Shown here: one piece after another, positions 1-7,237 of the stretch
How positions within the stretch are numbered: the first letter of the stretch is position 1
How the letters are laid out: each line of letters opens with the position of its first letter
NCBI GenBank assembly: GCA_036489025.1
Contig: DASXGN010000028.1
Coordinates: 468,816-532,815, forward strand
Direction of reading: 5' to 3'
Source of the DNA: Dryocola sp036489025
GTDB taxonomy: Bacteria > Pseudomonadota > Gammaproteobacteria > Enterobacterales > Enterobacteriaceae
Length of the DNA: 64,000 nucleotides
The notes under the pieces: model-generated
Told to the model about the DNA's origin: nothing
Database searches by the model: none
What the model saw: the letters and a program-made list of their open reading frames with translations, nothing else
Made by a program: the position numbers and the translations under genes

Positions 1-505
1 CGGAGCCCACCTCAAACAGATCGTAGCCCTGGATGGGGGAAACGTTCAGCAGCATTTGAGCCGAACCCGAAGAGAGCAGCACGATATCCGCCTCGTGACG
101 TTCCAGAGAGGCCAGCCGTGAATGCGCGCCCCGCAGGTAGCCTGCCGTCACAACCACGTCCCATTGGCCGCACTGCTGCGCGAATGCGGAAGCGATTTGC
201 GTCGCCTCCTGCGAGCCACGGGGAGGGAGAAGAATATGCACCGGCGGCAGGCGCGCGGCGTCCCACAAAAGAGCGAAGTCCCAGGAGACCACAAAAGTCC
301 CCTGATGACCGCGGGAAACAAGACTCACAGCGCCGGATTTTTTTAGCTCCTGCAAGGCCTTTTGCACCGTGCCGGAACCAATGCCCAGCACCTCCTGAAA
401 CCAGGAGGTAATGGGCAGGCGGCCCTGAAGTCCGCCGGAAAGTATGGTGCGGGCAATGAATGCTACCGGGGAAAGCTGCTTAGTATTGTGGGAATTCACC
501 GTCAT
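1..505 (-). CDS. YhfZ-like winged-helix transcriptional regulator (partial, C-terminus off the window)
   Basis: An open frame starts at ATG 505-503 (MTVNSHNTKQLSPVAF) and runs without a stop to the window edge, so only the first 168 residues are visible. Residues about 10-75 form a winged helix of the GntR/YhfZ type: a recognition segment GSGTVQKALQELKKSGAV is followed by a wing SLVSRGHQGTFV. After about residue 90 begins what looks like a ligand-binding domain (PPVHILLPPRGSQEATQIAS), as in YhfZ proteins whose second half resembles a periplasmic-binding fold. It lies 18 bases downstream of the aldolase gene on the same strand and is probably co-transcribed with it, so it is the obvious local regulator of the divergent catabolic genes. 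The family call rests on the HTH and the SRGHxGTF wing; the truncation prevents checking the effector domain. Confidence 0.6.
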   Translation of the reverse strand, partial: MTVNSHNTKQLSPVAFIARTILSGGLQGRLPITSWFQEVLGIGSGTVQKALQELKKSGAVSLVSRGHQGTFVVSWDFALLWDAARLPPVHILLPPRGSQEATQIASAFAQQCGQWDVVVTAGYLRGAHSRLASLERHEADIVLLSSGSAQMLLNVSPIQGYDLFEVGS

Positions 506-523
506 TGTTTCCGTCGACTTAAA

Positions 524-1372
524 TTATTCCAGAAGCCGTGACGCCAGCTCTACGCTTTGTTTCTCATGCACCACTGCATTCAGGGCGCGGAGAACACCGG
601 CAGGCTGTTGCGCACGGAAAATACGTCGCCCAAACATTACGCCTTTGGCTCCCGCCTGCATGGCATCGGCAGCCAGCTGCAAAGTAGCGTGCGGATCTTC
701 ACCGCCAGCGCCGCCCGCAAGCAATACCGGAGTATAGCAAGTGCTTGTTACGGCGGCAAAAGCCTCCACGGAGCCGGGCCACAGCGCCTTGACCAGATCG
801 GCCCCGATATCGGCAGCGATACGGCAATACATACTCATCACTTTTTCGCTCAGCGCGTCCGGGTCCAGCCCTTCCAGCGCCGACCGCGGCTCGATAATCA
901 CCGCGATACCGTGGCGCTCACAGTCGCGAACGATGCGCGCGTTACGAATAATCTCCGCCTGCTCAAGCGCGGTATCCTTTTGCCCCAGATACATGTAGGT
1001 CATCACCGCATCAATTCCGCAGGCGGCCACTTCGCCGATATCAGCAAGCTGCACCAGCACGCCTTCACTGCGCCCATCTTTCCCCGGGGTATAGATACCG
1101 CGGGCGTGGTTTTTCCAGTCGAGGTGAAGAATAAAGCCCGGCCTGTCGCGGCCCACAAATGTATTTTCCACCAGCGGAATCATCCCCGGCGTAACCATCA
1201 CGCCATCGGCCCCGCGCAGCTGTTCGAAAACCTGCTCAATTTCAGCCTTCGTTTTCAGGCCGGACGGCGGACCTGCCATCACGCCGTGCGAGGCTGCGAC
1301 CACCACTGCGCTTCCGGTTTCGGGACGCAGGATACGACCTAGTCGAACGGCTTTTCCGGTACGGGAATCCAT
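524..1372 (-). CDS. class I aldolase, DeoC/FbaB/LsrF-like family
   Basis: A 282-residue TIM-barrel aldolase. The start chosen is ATG 1372-1370 because AAGGAGATCAAC lies directly upstream; an in-frame ATG 42 bases further out lacks such a site. Lys195 in GADLVKALW is in the place of the Schiff-base lysine of class I DeoC/LacD/FbaB aldolases. The glycine-rich LLAGG (about 217-221) and GVMFGRRIF (about 244-252) match phosphate-binding strands. This family cleaves or makes phosphorylated ketoses, usually giving dihydroxyacetone phosphate plus an aldehyde. It is divergent from the oxidase-kinase-kinase-transporter genes across a shared palindromic control region, which suggests it performs the last, carbon-carbon cleaving step on the product of the PfkB kinase. 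LsrF-type thiolase activity is an alternative, but no lsr genes are nearby. The exact substrate cannot be read from sequence. Confidence 0.85.
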   Translation of the reverse strand: MDSRTGKAVRLGRILRPETGSAVVVAASHGVMAGPPSGLKTKAEIEQVFEQLRGADGVMVTPGMIPLVENTFVGRDRPGFILHLDWKNHARGIYTPGKDGRSEGVLVQLADIGEVAACGIDAVMTYMYLGQKDTALEQAEIIRNARIVRDCERHGIAVIIEPRSALEGLDPDALSEKVMSMYCRIAADIGADLVKALWPGSVEAFAAVTSTCYTPVLLAGGAGGEDPHATLQLAADAMQAGAKGVMFGRRIFRAQQPAGVLRALNAVVHEKQSVELASRLLE

Positions 1373-1403
1373 GTTGATCTCCTTCACAAAGTTGTCAAAA
1401 CGG

Positions 1404-1445
1404 TTTAAATGCAATTTGCAGCTTTCTGCAAATTGATCGTATATT
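1404..1445. promoter_or_regulatory. divergent promoter pair with a perfect 24-base palindromic operator
   Basis: Arms CAATTTGCAG (1412-1421) and CTGCAAATTG (1426-1435) are perfect inverted repeats separated by CTTT. On the plus strand, -35 TTGCAG (1416-1421) and -10 TATATT (1440-1445) are 18 bases apart. On the minus strand, TTGCAG (1431-1426) and TTTAAA (1409-1404) are 16 bases apart. The palindrome covers both -35 elements, the layout expected for one dimeric repressor shutting both directions. The most likely ligand is the YhfZ-like protein encoded at 505-1; that link is inferred. Confidence 0.7.
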
Positions 1446-1537
1446 AGCCTTTATCAGGATGTCAACGAATTATGCCCCGCTCGATTTTGCCCATCCGTCG
1501 GCAGGGAATCCCTAAAAGTTGTGAAGCAGGAGTTAGC

Positions 1538-2935
1538 ATGTCCAACATTATTCACCTGGTTACCGCACTGAAAAAAATTGCGCCCGCAATAAAGGTCCTG
1601 ACCGATGCCGATACGCTTCAGGCCTCAAGCCACGACACCTGGCCTTTATCCACCAAGCTACGGCGCTTAGGTTCACATGATTATCAGGCGGATGTTGTGG
1701 TGAAGGTCACCGAAGAGCAACAAATTCAGCAGGTTCTGGCTATTGCTACAGAAAATGACGCGCCGGTAACGCCTCGCGCCCTCGCCTCTTCCGTGACCGG
1801 ACAGCCGCTGCCCACCCGCGGCGGTATCGTGCTGGACCTGAGCGAAATGACGCAATCCCGGGAAATCAACATCGCCAATATGACGGTGGAAGTTTCGACG
1901 GGCTATAACGGCGGCAAGCTCGAAGATGAACTTCAGCAGACGGGCTGGACCCTTGGTCATTCCCCGCAGTCTTTATATCAATCAAGCGTTGGCGGCTGGC
2001 TGTCCACCCTGGCGACCGGGCAGTTTTCCTCTTACTACGGCGGTATTGAAGATTTGATCACCGCTTATACGGTTATTCTTGCCACGGGCGAGCGTATTCG
2101 TCTGAAAGCTTCTCCGCGTGCGGCGATGGGGCCGGATCTGCGCCAACTATTTATTGGGGCTGAAGGAACGCTTGGCGTCGTGACTTCCGTACAGCTTAAA
2201 ATCTTCCCGCTGCCGCAAACGCGCCTGTATGACACGCTTGAACTGCCTTCCGTTGAGGCCGGGCTAAATATTATGCGCGAACAGGCGATGGCGGGGTTAC
2301 GCCCTTTTCTTCTGCGCCTCTACGATGCGGCCGAAGCACGCCACGCCATGCAAAATCCCGGGCAGGACAAACCCGTCATGTTCATTGGGACCCAGGGCGT
2401 TGACGCCGTTGCCCATGCAGAAATGGGCGCTTTTATGGATATTGTCCGCCGCCACGGCGGCCACTCCCTCGGCACCGATGGCGTCCTGAAATGGATGGAT
2501 CGCCGCTTCGATTTCTCTACGGTGGAAAAGCTGCTCGACACCGCCGGCGGCTTTGCGGAAACCATTGAGGTTGCCCATACCTGGGACGGTATCGCCAGCC
2601 TGTATCACGATTTAAACAGGACGCTGAAGCCGCTGGCTGGCGAAGTGCTGTCACATTTTTCCCACGTTTATCCGCAGGGAACCTCAATGTATATGATTCT
2701 CCTCGGGCAGGAAGAAACGGACCAGCAGGCGGTTGAAAAGCTTCGCGCCGTCTGGCGTGAAACGATGCGCGTGTGCCTCGAGCACAATGCCGAACTGTCG
2801 CACCACCACGGCGGCGGCCTGGTACGTTCTCCTTACGCCCGTGAATCGCTTGGTTCGGCGCATCTGCTGTTGCGCAGGGTAAAACACGCCCTCGATCCGA
2901 ACGGCATCCTTAATCCTGGCAAGCTGGGACTCTAA
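1538..2935 (+). CDS. FAD-linked oxidase, YgcU / alkyl-DHAP synthase-like
   Basis: A 465-residue flavoprotein of the FAD_binding_4 / FAD-oxidase_C type. ATG 1538 (MSNIIHLV) is chosen over a start 66 bases upstream because GCAGGAG lies 5 bases before it. The N-terminal half carries the FAD-binding fold (PRALASSVTG, HSPQS, GGWLSTLATGQFSSYYG, IGAEGTLGVVT). The C-terminal half has the cap domain and the HHHGGGLVRSPY motif, which in alkyl-DHAP synthases and glycolate/lactate oxidase-like enzymes lies at the active site; the tail DPNGILNPGKLGL is typical. It resembles E. coli YgcU, which also sits beside an FGGY kinase and MFS permeases. It probably oxidises a sugar alcohol or 2-hydroxy acid, passing electrons to the respiratory chain or oxygen. 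It is the first gene of a rightward operon, 15 bases from the kinase. Confidence 0.85.
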   Translation: MSNIIHLVTALKKIAPAIKVLTDADTLQASSHDTWPLSTKLRRLGSHDYQADVVVKVTEEQQIQQVLAIATENDAPVTPRALASSVTGQPLPTRGGIVLDLSEMTQSREINIANMTVEVSTGYNGGKLEDELQQTGWTLGHSPQSLYQSSVGGWLSTLATGQFSSYYGGIEDLITAYTVILATGERIRLKASPRAAMGPDLRQLFIGAEGTLGVVTSVQLKIFPLPQTRLYDTLELPSVEAGLNIMREQAMAGLRPFLLRLYDAAEARHAMQNPGQDKPVMFIGTQGVDAVAHAEMGAFMDIVRRHGGHSLGTDGVLKWMDRRFDFSTVEKLLDTAGGFAETIEVAHTWDGIASLYHDLNRTLKPLAGEVLSHFSHVYPQGTSMYMILLGQEETDQQAVEKLRAVWRETMRVCLEHNAELSHHHGGGLVRSPYARESLGSAHLLLRRVKHALDPNGILNPGKLGL

Positions 2936-2950
2936 CTGGGGGCGGTCACG

Positions 2951-4294
2951 ATGTGGTTTCTCGGCATTGATATTGGCACGACCCATATAAAAATCATCGG
3001 CATCGGCCAGCAGGGAATGCTGCTGCCGGTGAAGAAGTGCCGCACGCCCGTAATGACTCGTGACGGGCTCACCTTTCACCACGCGGAACAAGTATGGCAA
3101 ACCCTGTCCGCAATGATCGCTGAGTATGCCGGACAGGAAGCAGTAAACGACGGCCCGCTGGCGGCCGTTTCAATAGGCACTTTCGGGCAGGAGGAGTCGG
3201 TCGCCGTGAACGCCCTCGGCGAGGTCATTTACCCTTCTCTGGCGTGGTGGGAAAACTATCCTCAGGCGGCGCTGGATGTGCAGACGCAGCGGTGGCTGGA
3301 CAGCCAGCAGCATTACGCCGTTTCGGGCATGCGCTCTCGGGCAAACCAAAGCCCGGAGCGTCTGAGCTGGATCCGCAAACACAGGCCGGAAATCTGGCAG
3401 CAGGTTGCGCAGTGGGTAGATTTTGGCAGCTATGTGACATGGCGCTTAACCGGCGAATGGCGCGCCAGCAGTTCGCAGATAACCCACTCACAGTGTTTCG
3501 ACCTCAAATCCATGCGCCCACATGAGCCGACGCTGGAAAAGCTTGATCTGTGGCCAGAAATTTTTCCTGAAATCGTCGATACCGGCGCCCGCTGTGGGGA
3601 AATTATTGCGGCAAACCTTCCCGGCGTAGGTCTTTCTCCTGGGGCCAGCGTGTTCGCGGGCGGCCACGATCAAATTGTGGGCGCATGGGCGGTGCAAAGC
3701 CGCCAGCCGACCCACGTTTTTGATTCCATCGGCACCTCAGAATATCTGATGGTGCTGACGCCGCATTTCCCGGACGCCGCCACGGCATGGCAGCTTGGCG
3801 TCGATATCGAACGCACCTGGCAACGGGGAGAATACGTGATGGGCTGCGCCACTCCCTCAGGGAAAATCGTCCAGACCCTGGCGGAGCTGCTTTATCAGGG
3901 CGATTACGACCGGCTGTTCAGCGATCTGCTTCTGGATAGCGCGCCATCCGGGCTAGCCGTTTCGATTCACGATGATGAGTCGCTGGGCCTGCTGTCGCTA
4001 CAGCAAATCCCGGCGGGCATCAGGCCTGCGGACGTTGTCCAGGCCACTCTCAACAATATTGCCGAGCGGACGTGGCAGTTGCTCAGCCATATGTGCGAAA
4101 TCGGTGATATCCGCCCGCAGGATGCGGTGCTGATGGGTTCGCTATTCCAGCGCTCAGAAATGCTGGAACACCGTAAAAAACGCTGGAAAATGCCGCTTTT
4201 CGTCAGTGATTTGGCTGAGCCCGTCGCCACCGGAGCCGCCGCCATCGCCCGTGAGAGCTGGCTTATTACTACCCATCAGGAGGATCGACTGTGA
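2951..4294 (+). CDS. FGGY-family carbohydrate kinase
   Basis: A 447-residue kinase with the actin-like double fold. The N-terminus MWFLGIDIGTTHIKIIGI is the first phosphate loop, and GGHDQIVGAWAV (about residues 238-249) and EPVATGAAAIA near the C-terminus are FGGY signatures. The family phosphorylates sugars and polyols (xylulose, glycerol, ribulose, fuculose, erythritol). A GGGGG ribosome site precedes ATG 2951. Its stop overlaps the GTG start of the next gene by 4 bases, implying translational coupling with a second, PfkB-type kinase. Together they could add two phosphates to one ketose before the aldolase acts. E. coli YgcE is a plausible relative given the YgcU-like neighbour. Substrate unknown. 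Confidence 0.88.
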   Translation: MWFLGIDIGTTHIKIIGIGQQGMLLPVKKCRTPVMTRDGLTFHHAEQVWQTLSAMIAEYAGQEAVNDGPLAAVSIGTFGQEESVAVNALGEVIYPSLAWWENYPQAALDVQTQRWLDSQQHYAVSGMRSRANQSPERLSWIRKHRPEIWQQVAQWVDFGSYVTWRLTGEWRASSSQITHSQCFDLKSMRPHEPTLEKLDLWPEIFPEIVDTGARCGEIIAANLPGVGLSPGASVFAGGHDQIVGAWAVQSRQPTHVFDSIGTSEYLMVLTPHFPDAATAWQLGVDIERTWQRGEYVMGCATPSGKIVQTLAELLYQGDYDRLFSDLLLDSAPSGLAVSIHDDESLGLLSLQQIPAGIRPADVVQATLNNIAERTWQLLSHMCEIGDIRPQDAVLMGSLFQRSEMLEHRKKRWKMPLFVSDLAEPVATGAAAIARESWLITTHQEDRL

Positions 4295-5232
4295 ACGTGA
4301 TTATCGCGTCTCTGAACACCGCCATCGAACGGCTGCTGCACGTCGAAAGCCAGCGCCCAGGCGAAGTGCATCGCCTGCTGGACGATAAAACCCTGGCCGG
4401 CGGAAAAGGTGTAAACGTGGCGAGAGTGCTGCGTCAGCTCAATGCTCATCTGGACAATGCGCCAGCGCCAAGACTGGTTGGTTTTCTGGGCGGCGCGACG
4501 GGTCGCCTGTGTCGGGAGCTGCTGGAGCAGGAAGATCTGCCTGGTAGCTGGTGCGAAATTGGCGGCAGCACGCGCATTTGTGAGGTGGTAACCGAACAAC
4601 ATTCGCCAAATCTGGCGAGCGTTTACAACGCCTGCGGACCGGAAATACAAAAGGAAGAGCTTGCCCGGCTGCACAGTTTGCTTGGCGATGAAATACAGCG
4701 CGCCAGCGCGCTCGTCTGCACCGGCTCTATGGCGAGGAATATTGCGCCAGATGAGTACGGCCGCTGGGTTTCCCTTGCGAAGCAATCCGGCGTGCTGACG
4801 CTGTTGGACGCGCACGGTTCGGCGCTTTTGCAGTCTGCCGGTGCCGCTCCGGACATCATCAAAATTAACCAGGACGAGCTGCGTCAGGCCAACGAGATTG
4901 CGGGCCATAACCTGCCCGCAGACTGGCTAAGCCAGGGTGTGAGCTGCGTGATTATCACCAATGGCCAGGAGCCTACTCTGGCGCTGACGCCGGACGGCAA
5001 CTTTGAAATTATCTCGCCGACGGTCAATACCGTCAGCTCCGTGGGTTCCGGAGATGCCTACTGCGCGGGATTAATCGCCAGTCTGCTGGCCCGCCATGAA
5101 GCAGGATGGCAGGAACACCTCAGGTTCGCCGCAGCGTGCGGGGCAGCTAACGCCGCGAGCCCCACCGCAGGTCTTGCGGCCGGGATCTCCGTTAATGATT
5201 TACAAAAATGTTGCAGGGTACGCGCCCTGTAA
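4291..5232 (+). CDS. PfkB-family hexose-phosphate kinase (LacC/FruK type)
   Basis: A 313-residue ribokinase-superfamily enzyme starting at GTG 4291 inside the end of the FGGY gene. Motif 1 LAGGKGVNVARVL (35-47) and motif 2 VGSGDAYCAGL (251-261), with Asp255 as catalytic base, are both intact. The short N-terminus and AGGKGVN form match 1-phosphofructokinase and tagatose-6-phosphate kinase rather than ribokinase. Such enzymes turn a ketose monophosphate into a 1,6-bisphosphate. Being coupled to an FGGY kinase and in the same regulon as a class I aldolase fits a two-kinase route to an aldolase substrate; that assignment is inferred. Length is normal for the family. Confidence 0.88.
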   Translation: MNVIIASLNTAIERLLHVESQRPGEVHRLLDDKTLAGGKGVNVARVLRQLNAHLDNAPAPRLVGFLGGATGRLCRELLEQEDLPGSWCEIGGSTRICEVVTEQHSPNLASVYNACGPEIQKEELARLHSLLGDEIQRASALVCTGSMARNIAPDEYGRWVSLAKQSGVLTLLDAHGSALLQSAGAAPDIIKINQDELRQANEIAGHNLPADWLSQGVSCVIITNGQEPTLALTPDGNFEIISPTVNTVSSVGSGDAYCAGLIASLLARHEAGWQEHLRFAAACGAANAASPTAGLAAGISVNDLQKCCRVRAL

Positions 5233-5267
5233 ACCTCTACGCTCACCCGTCTGAAACGGAGAGTCTT

Positions 5268-6650
5268 ATGGTCAGTCATGCCTGTGTCAGCGCAAAAAAC
5301 ACCTGGATGCGTAACGTTCTGTTGATCTCATTCGTTACCGCCGTGGGCGGCTTTCTCTTTGGTTTTGATAACGGCAGTATTTCCGGCTCGGTCGGCTTTC
5401 TGCAAAGCAAGTTTGCCCTGGATGCGGACGGCATCGGTTGGGTAACCTCTTCTATTATCATCGGCTGTATTGCTGGCGTTGCGCTGGCCGGCCCCCTTTC
5501 GGACGCAATAGGCCGCAAGAAGGTTCTCCTGCTGACCGCGCTGATATTTATCTTTGGCGTGCTGGGCCAGGCGCTGGCGACCTCAGCCGGGATGCTGGTG
5601 TGGTACCGCATGCTGGTTGGCATCGGTATTGGGATTGAAACGACCATCGCGCCGCTGTATATCGCGGAAGTTTCTCCGGCGCACATTCGTGGACGGCTGG
5701 TCTCTTTGAATCAGCTTTTCAACTGCATTGGCAATTTGGCCATTTTTTCTATCGCCGCTGTCATCGCAAGCCGCGCCAGCGAAGCCTGGAATATTCAGCA
5801 CGGCTGGCGGGTGATTTTCGCCACCGGCATCGTCCCGGCGATTGTCTTTCTGTTTTTGCTGGCCAAAGTACCCGAGAGCCCACGCTGGCTGGTACGAAAA
5901 GGCCGTGATGAGTCAGGACTCAAGGTGCTTCGTAAAATCAACCCGGATGAACGCACCGCGCAAGAACAGCTGGAGACAATTAAGCTCGCCCTGCAATGCG
6001 AAAACCCATCGCGCCTGAAAGAGTTGCTTAAACCACGCCTGCGCAAAGCGCTGGCAGTAGGATTCGGCGTGGCTCTTTTTCAGCAAATTACCGGCATCAA
6101 CGCCATCTTCTATTACGCGCCGGAGATCTTTAAAACGGCGGGAGTCGACGTCAGCGGCGCCATGTCTTTTACCGTCCTGATTGGCCTAATGCTGGTTATT
6201 TCAACGCTGGTTTCGATGTGGATTATCGATAAAGTGGGCCGACGCACGCTGCTGATATTTGGATCGTTGGGCATGGCCGTTGCGCTGGGGTGCATTGGGT
6301 TGCTTTTCCGCAGCGGTGAAGCGCATACCACCCTGCTGCTCCTTTGTATCCTGGCCTACGTCGCAATTTTCGCCGTTTCTTACGGGACGGTTGCCTACGT
6401 CATTATCTCGGAGATATTCCCGATCCACGTTCGTGGGGTTGCCGTTTCAATTGCTACCTTTGCCCTTTGGGGAGGAAATTTCTTCGTTTCGCGCTTCTTC
6501 CCGGTATTAGTGGAAAATATCAGCTCGGCAAATACATTCTTTATTTTTGCCGGAATATCTATTGTGGCTTTGATTTTCGTTCTGGCCATGGTTCCTGAAA
6601 CCAAAGGTAAAACCCTGGAAGAAATTGAGCTTGAGATGCATCGAAAATAA
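5268..6650 (+). CDS. MFS sugar porter (SP family), first of two
   Basis: A 460-residue, 12-helix major facilitator. ATG 5268 is chosen because ACGGAGAG precedes it by a few bases; an in-frame start 60 bases upstream would overlap the kinase gene. Sugar-porter signatures are present: GGFLFGFDNGSISG in helix 1, DAIGRKK in loop 2-3, PESPRWLVRKGR after helix 6, FQQITGINAIFYYAPEIF in helix 7, DKVGRRTLL in loop 8-9, and PETKGKTLEEIE at the C-terminus. These mark proton-coupled importers of hexoses, pentoses or polyols such as GalP, XylE and inositol permeases. It lies in the oxidase-kinase operon and likely imports the substrate across the inner membrane. Confidence 0.9.
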   Translation: MVSHACVSAKNTWMRNVLLISFVTAVGGFLFGFDNGSISGSVGFLQSKFALDADGIGWVTSSIIIGCIAGVALAGPLSDAIGRKKVLLLTALIFIFGVLGQALATSAGMLVWYRMLVGIGIGIETTIAPLYIAEVSPAHIRGRLVSLNQLFNCIGNLAIFSIAAVIASRASEAWNIQHGWRVIFATGIVPAIVFLFLLAKVPESPRWLVRKGRDESGLKVLRKINPDERTAQEQLETIKLALQCENPSRLKELLKPRLRKALAVGFGVALFQQITGINAIFYYAPEIFKTAGVDVSGAMSFTVLIGLMLVISTLVSMWIIDKVGRRTLLIFGSLGMAVALGCIGLLFRSGEAHTTLLLLCILAYVAIFAVSYGTVAYVIISEIFPIHVRGVAVSIATFALWGGNFFVSRFFPVLVENISSANTFFIFAGISIVALIFVLAMVPETKGKTLEEIELEMHRK

Positions 6651-6722
6651 CCATACGGAAATTAATCTTTAGCGTAAAAATTCAAAATTCGATTATTAAC
6701 CTCGCCCTCACAGGAGAATGCA

Positions 6723-7226
6723 ATGAGACCTGGAAAAATACTGCATCCGCAGGTTGCCTCGGCTTTAGCCAGCCTGGGCCACGGGGATATTGTACTGGTA
6801 ACCGATGCTGGCGCGCCCATTCCAACAACCGCTAACAGAATAGACCTCGCTTTTTATTCCGGCAGCGTCGATCTGCTTGAGATATTAAGCGTCCTTAACC
6901 AGGAGATATTTATTGAAAATATTATCTTTGCCGCCGAGGTTCCGGATAACAACCCAAACCTTCTGGCAAAGGTTACCGCGATATTTACAGGATCGGGCGC
7001 GGATTTTACGCTAATCCCTCACGATAAACTGGTGTCAGACATTTATAACAAAGCGAAAGTGACCATCCGTTCGGGGTCACTGATGCCGTGGGGAAATTTT
7101 GCTCTTGTCGCCAGTACGGACCCTGACGCCTGGTTCGACGAATCGATGAAAATGCTTCCGGAGTACAAGGAAAGATCGGACAGAATAAAAAACAATCTCG
7201 CCCCACGGATAATTAAAGCTAACTGA
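6723..7226 (+). CDS. RbsD/FucU-like sugar mutarotase
   Basis: A 167-residue protein of the RbsD/FucU fold, longer than the roughly 139-residue RbsD. His20 in LGHGD and Asp28 in VTDAG align with the catalytic-site residues of ribose pyranase. The C-terminal motif that is usually RSGExxPYANI reads RSGSLMPWGNF here, so two normally conserved positions have changed, and about 30 extra residues follow. RbsD and FucU interconvert cyclic forms of ribose or fucose so that transporter and kinase receive the right anomer. The gene sits between two sugar permeases, preceded by CAGGAGAATGCA and a 72-base gap. The altered pocket suggests a sugar other than ribose; that is inference. The stretch from here to 8230 is visibly more A+T-rich than the preceding genes. 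Confidence 0.8.
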   Translation: MRPGKILHPQVASALASLGHGDIVLVTDAGAPIPTTANRIDLAFYSGSVDLLEILSVLNQEIFIENIIFAAEVPDNNPNLLAKVTAIFTGSGADFTLIPHDKLVSDIYNKAKVTIRSGSLMPWGNFALVASTDPDAWFDESMKMLPEYKERSDRIKNNLAPRIIKAN

Positions 7227-7237
7227 AGGGTGCAAAT

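Noticed and set aside
557..1342. Long open frame on the plus strand opposite the aldolase gene
   Set aside because: It is antisense to a well-supported aldolase and has no ribosome site or recognisable domain; it reflects the G+C-rich third codon positions.
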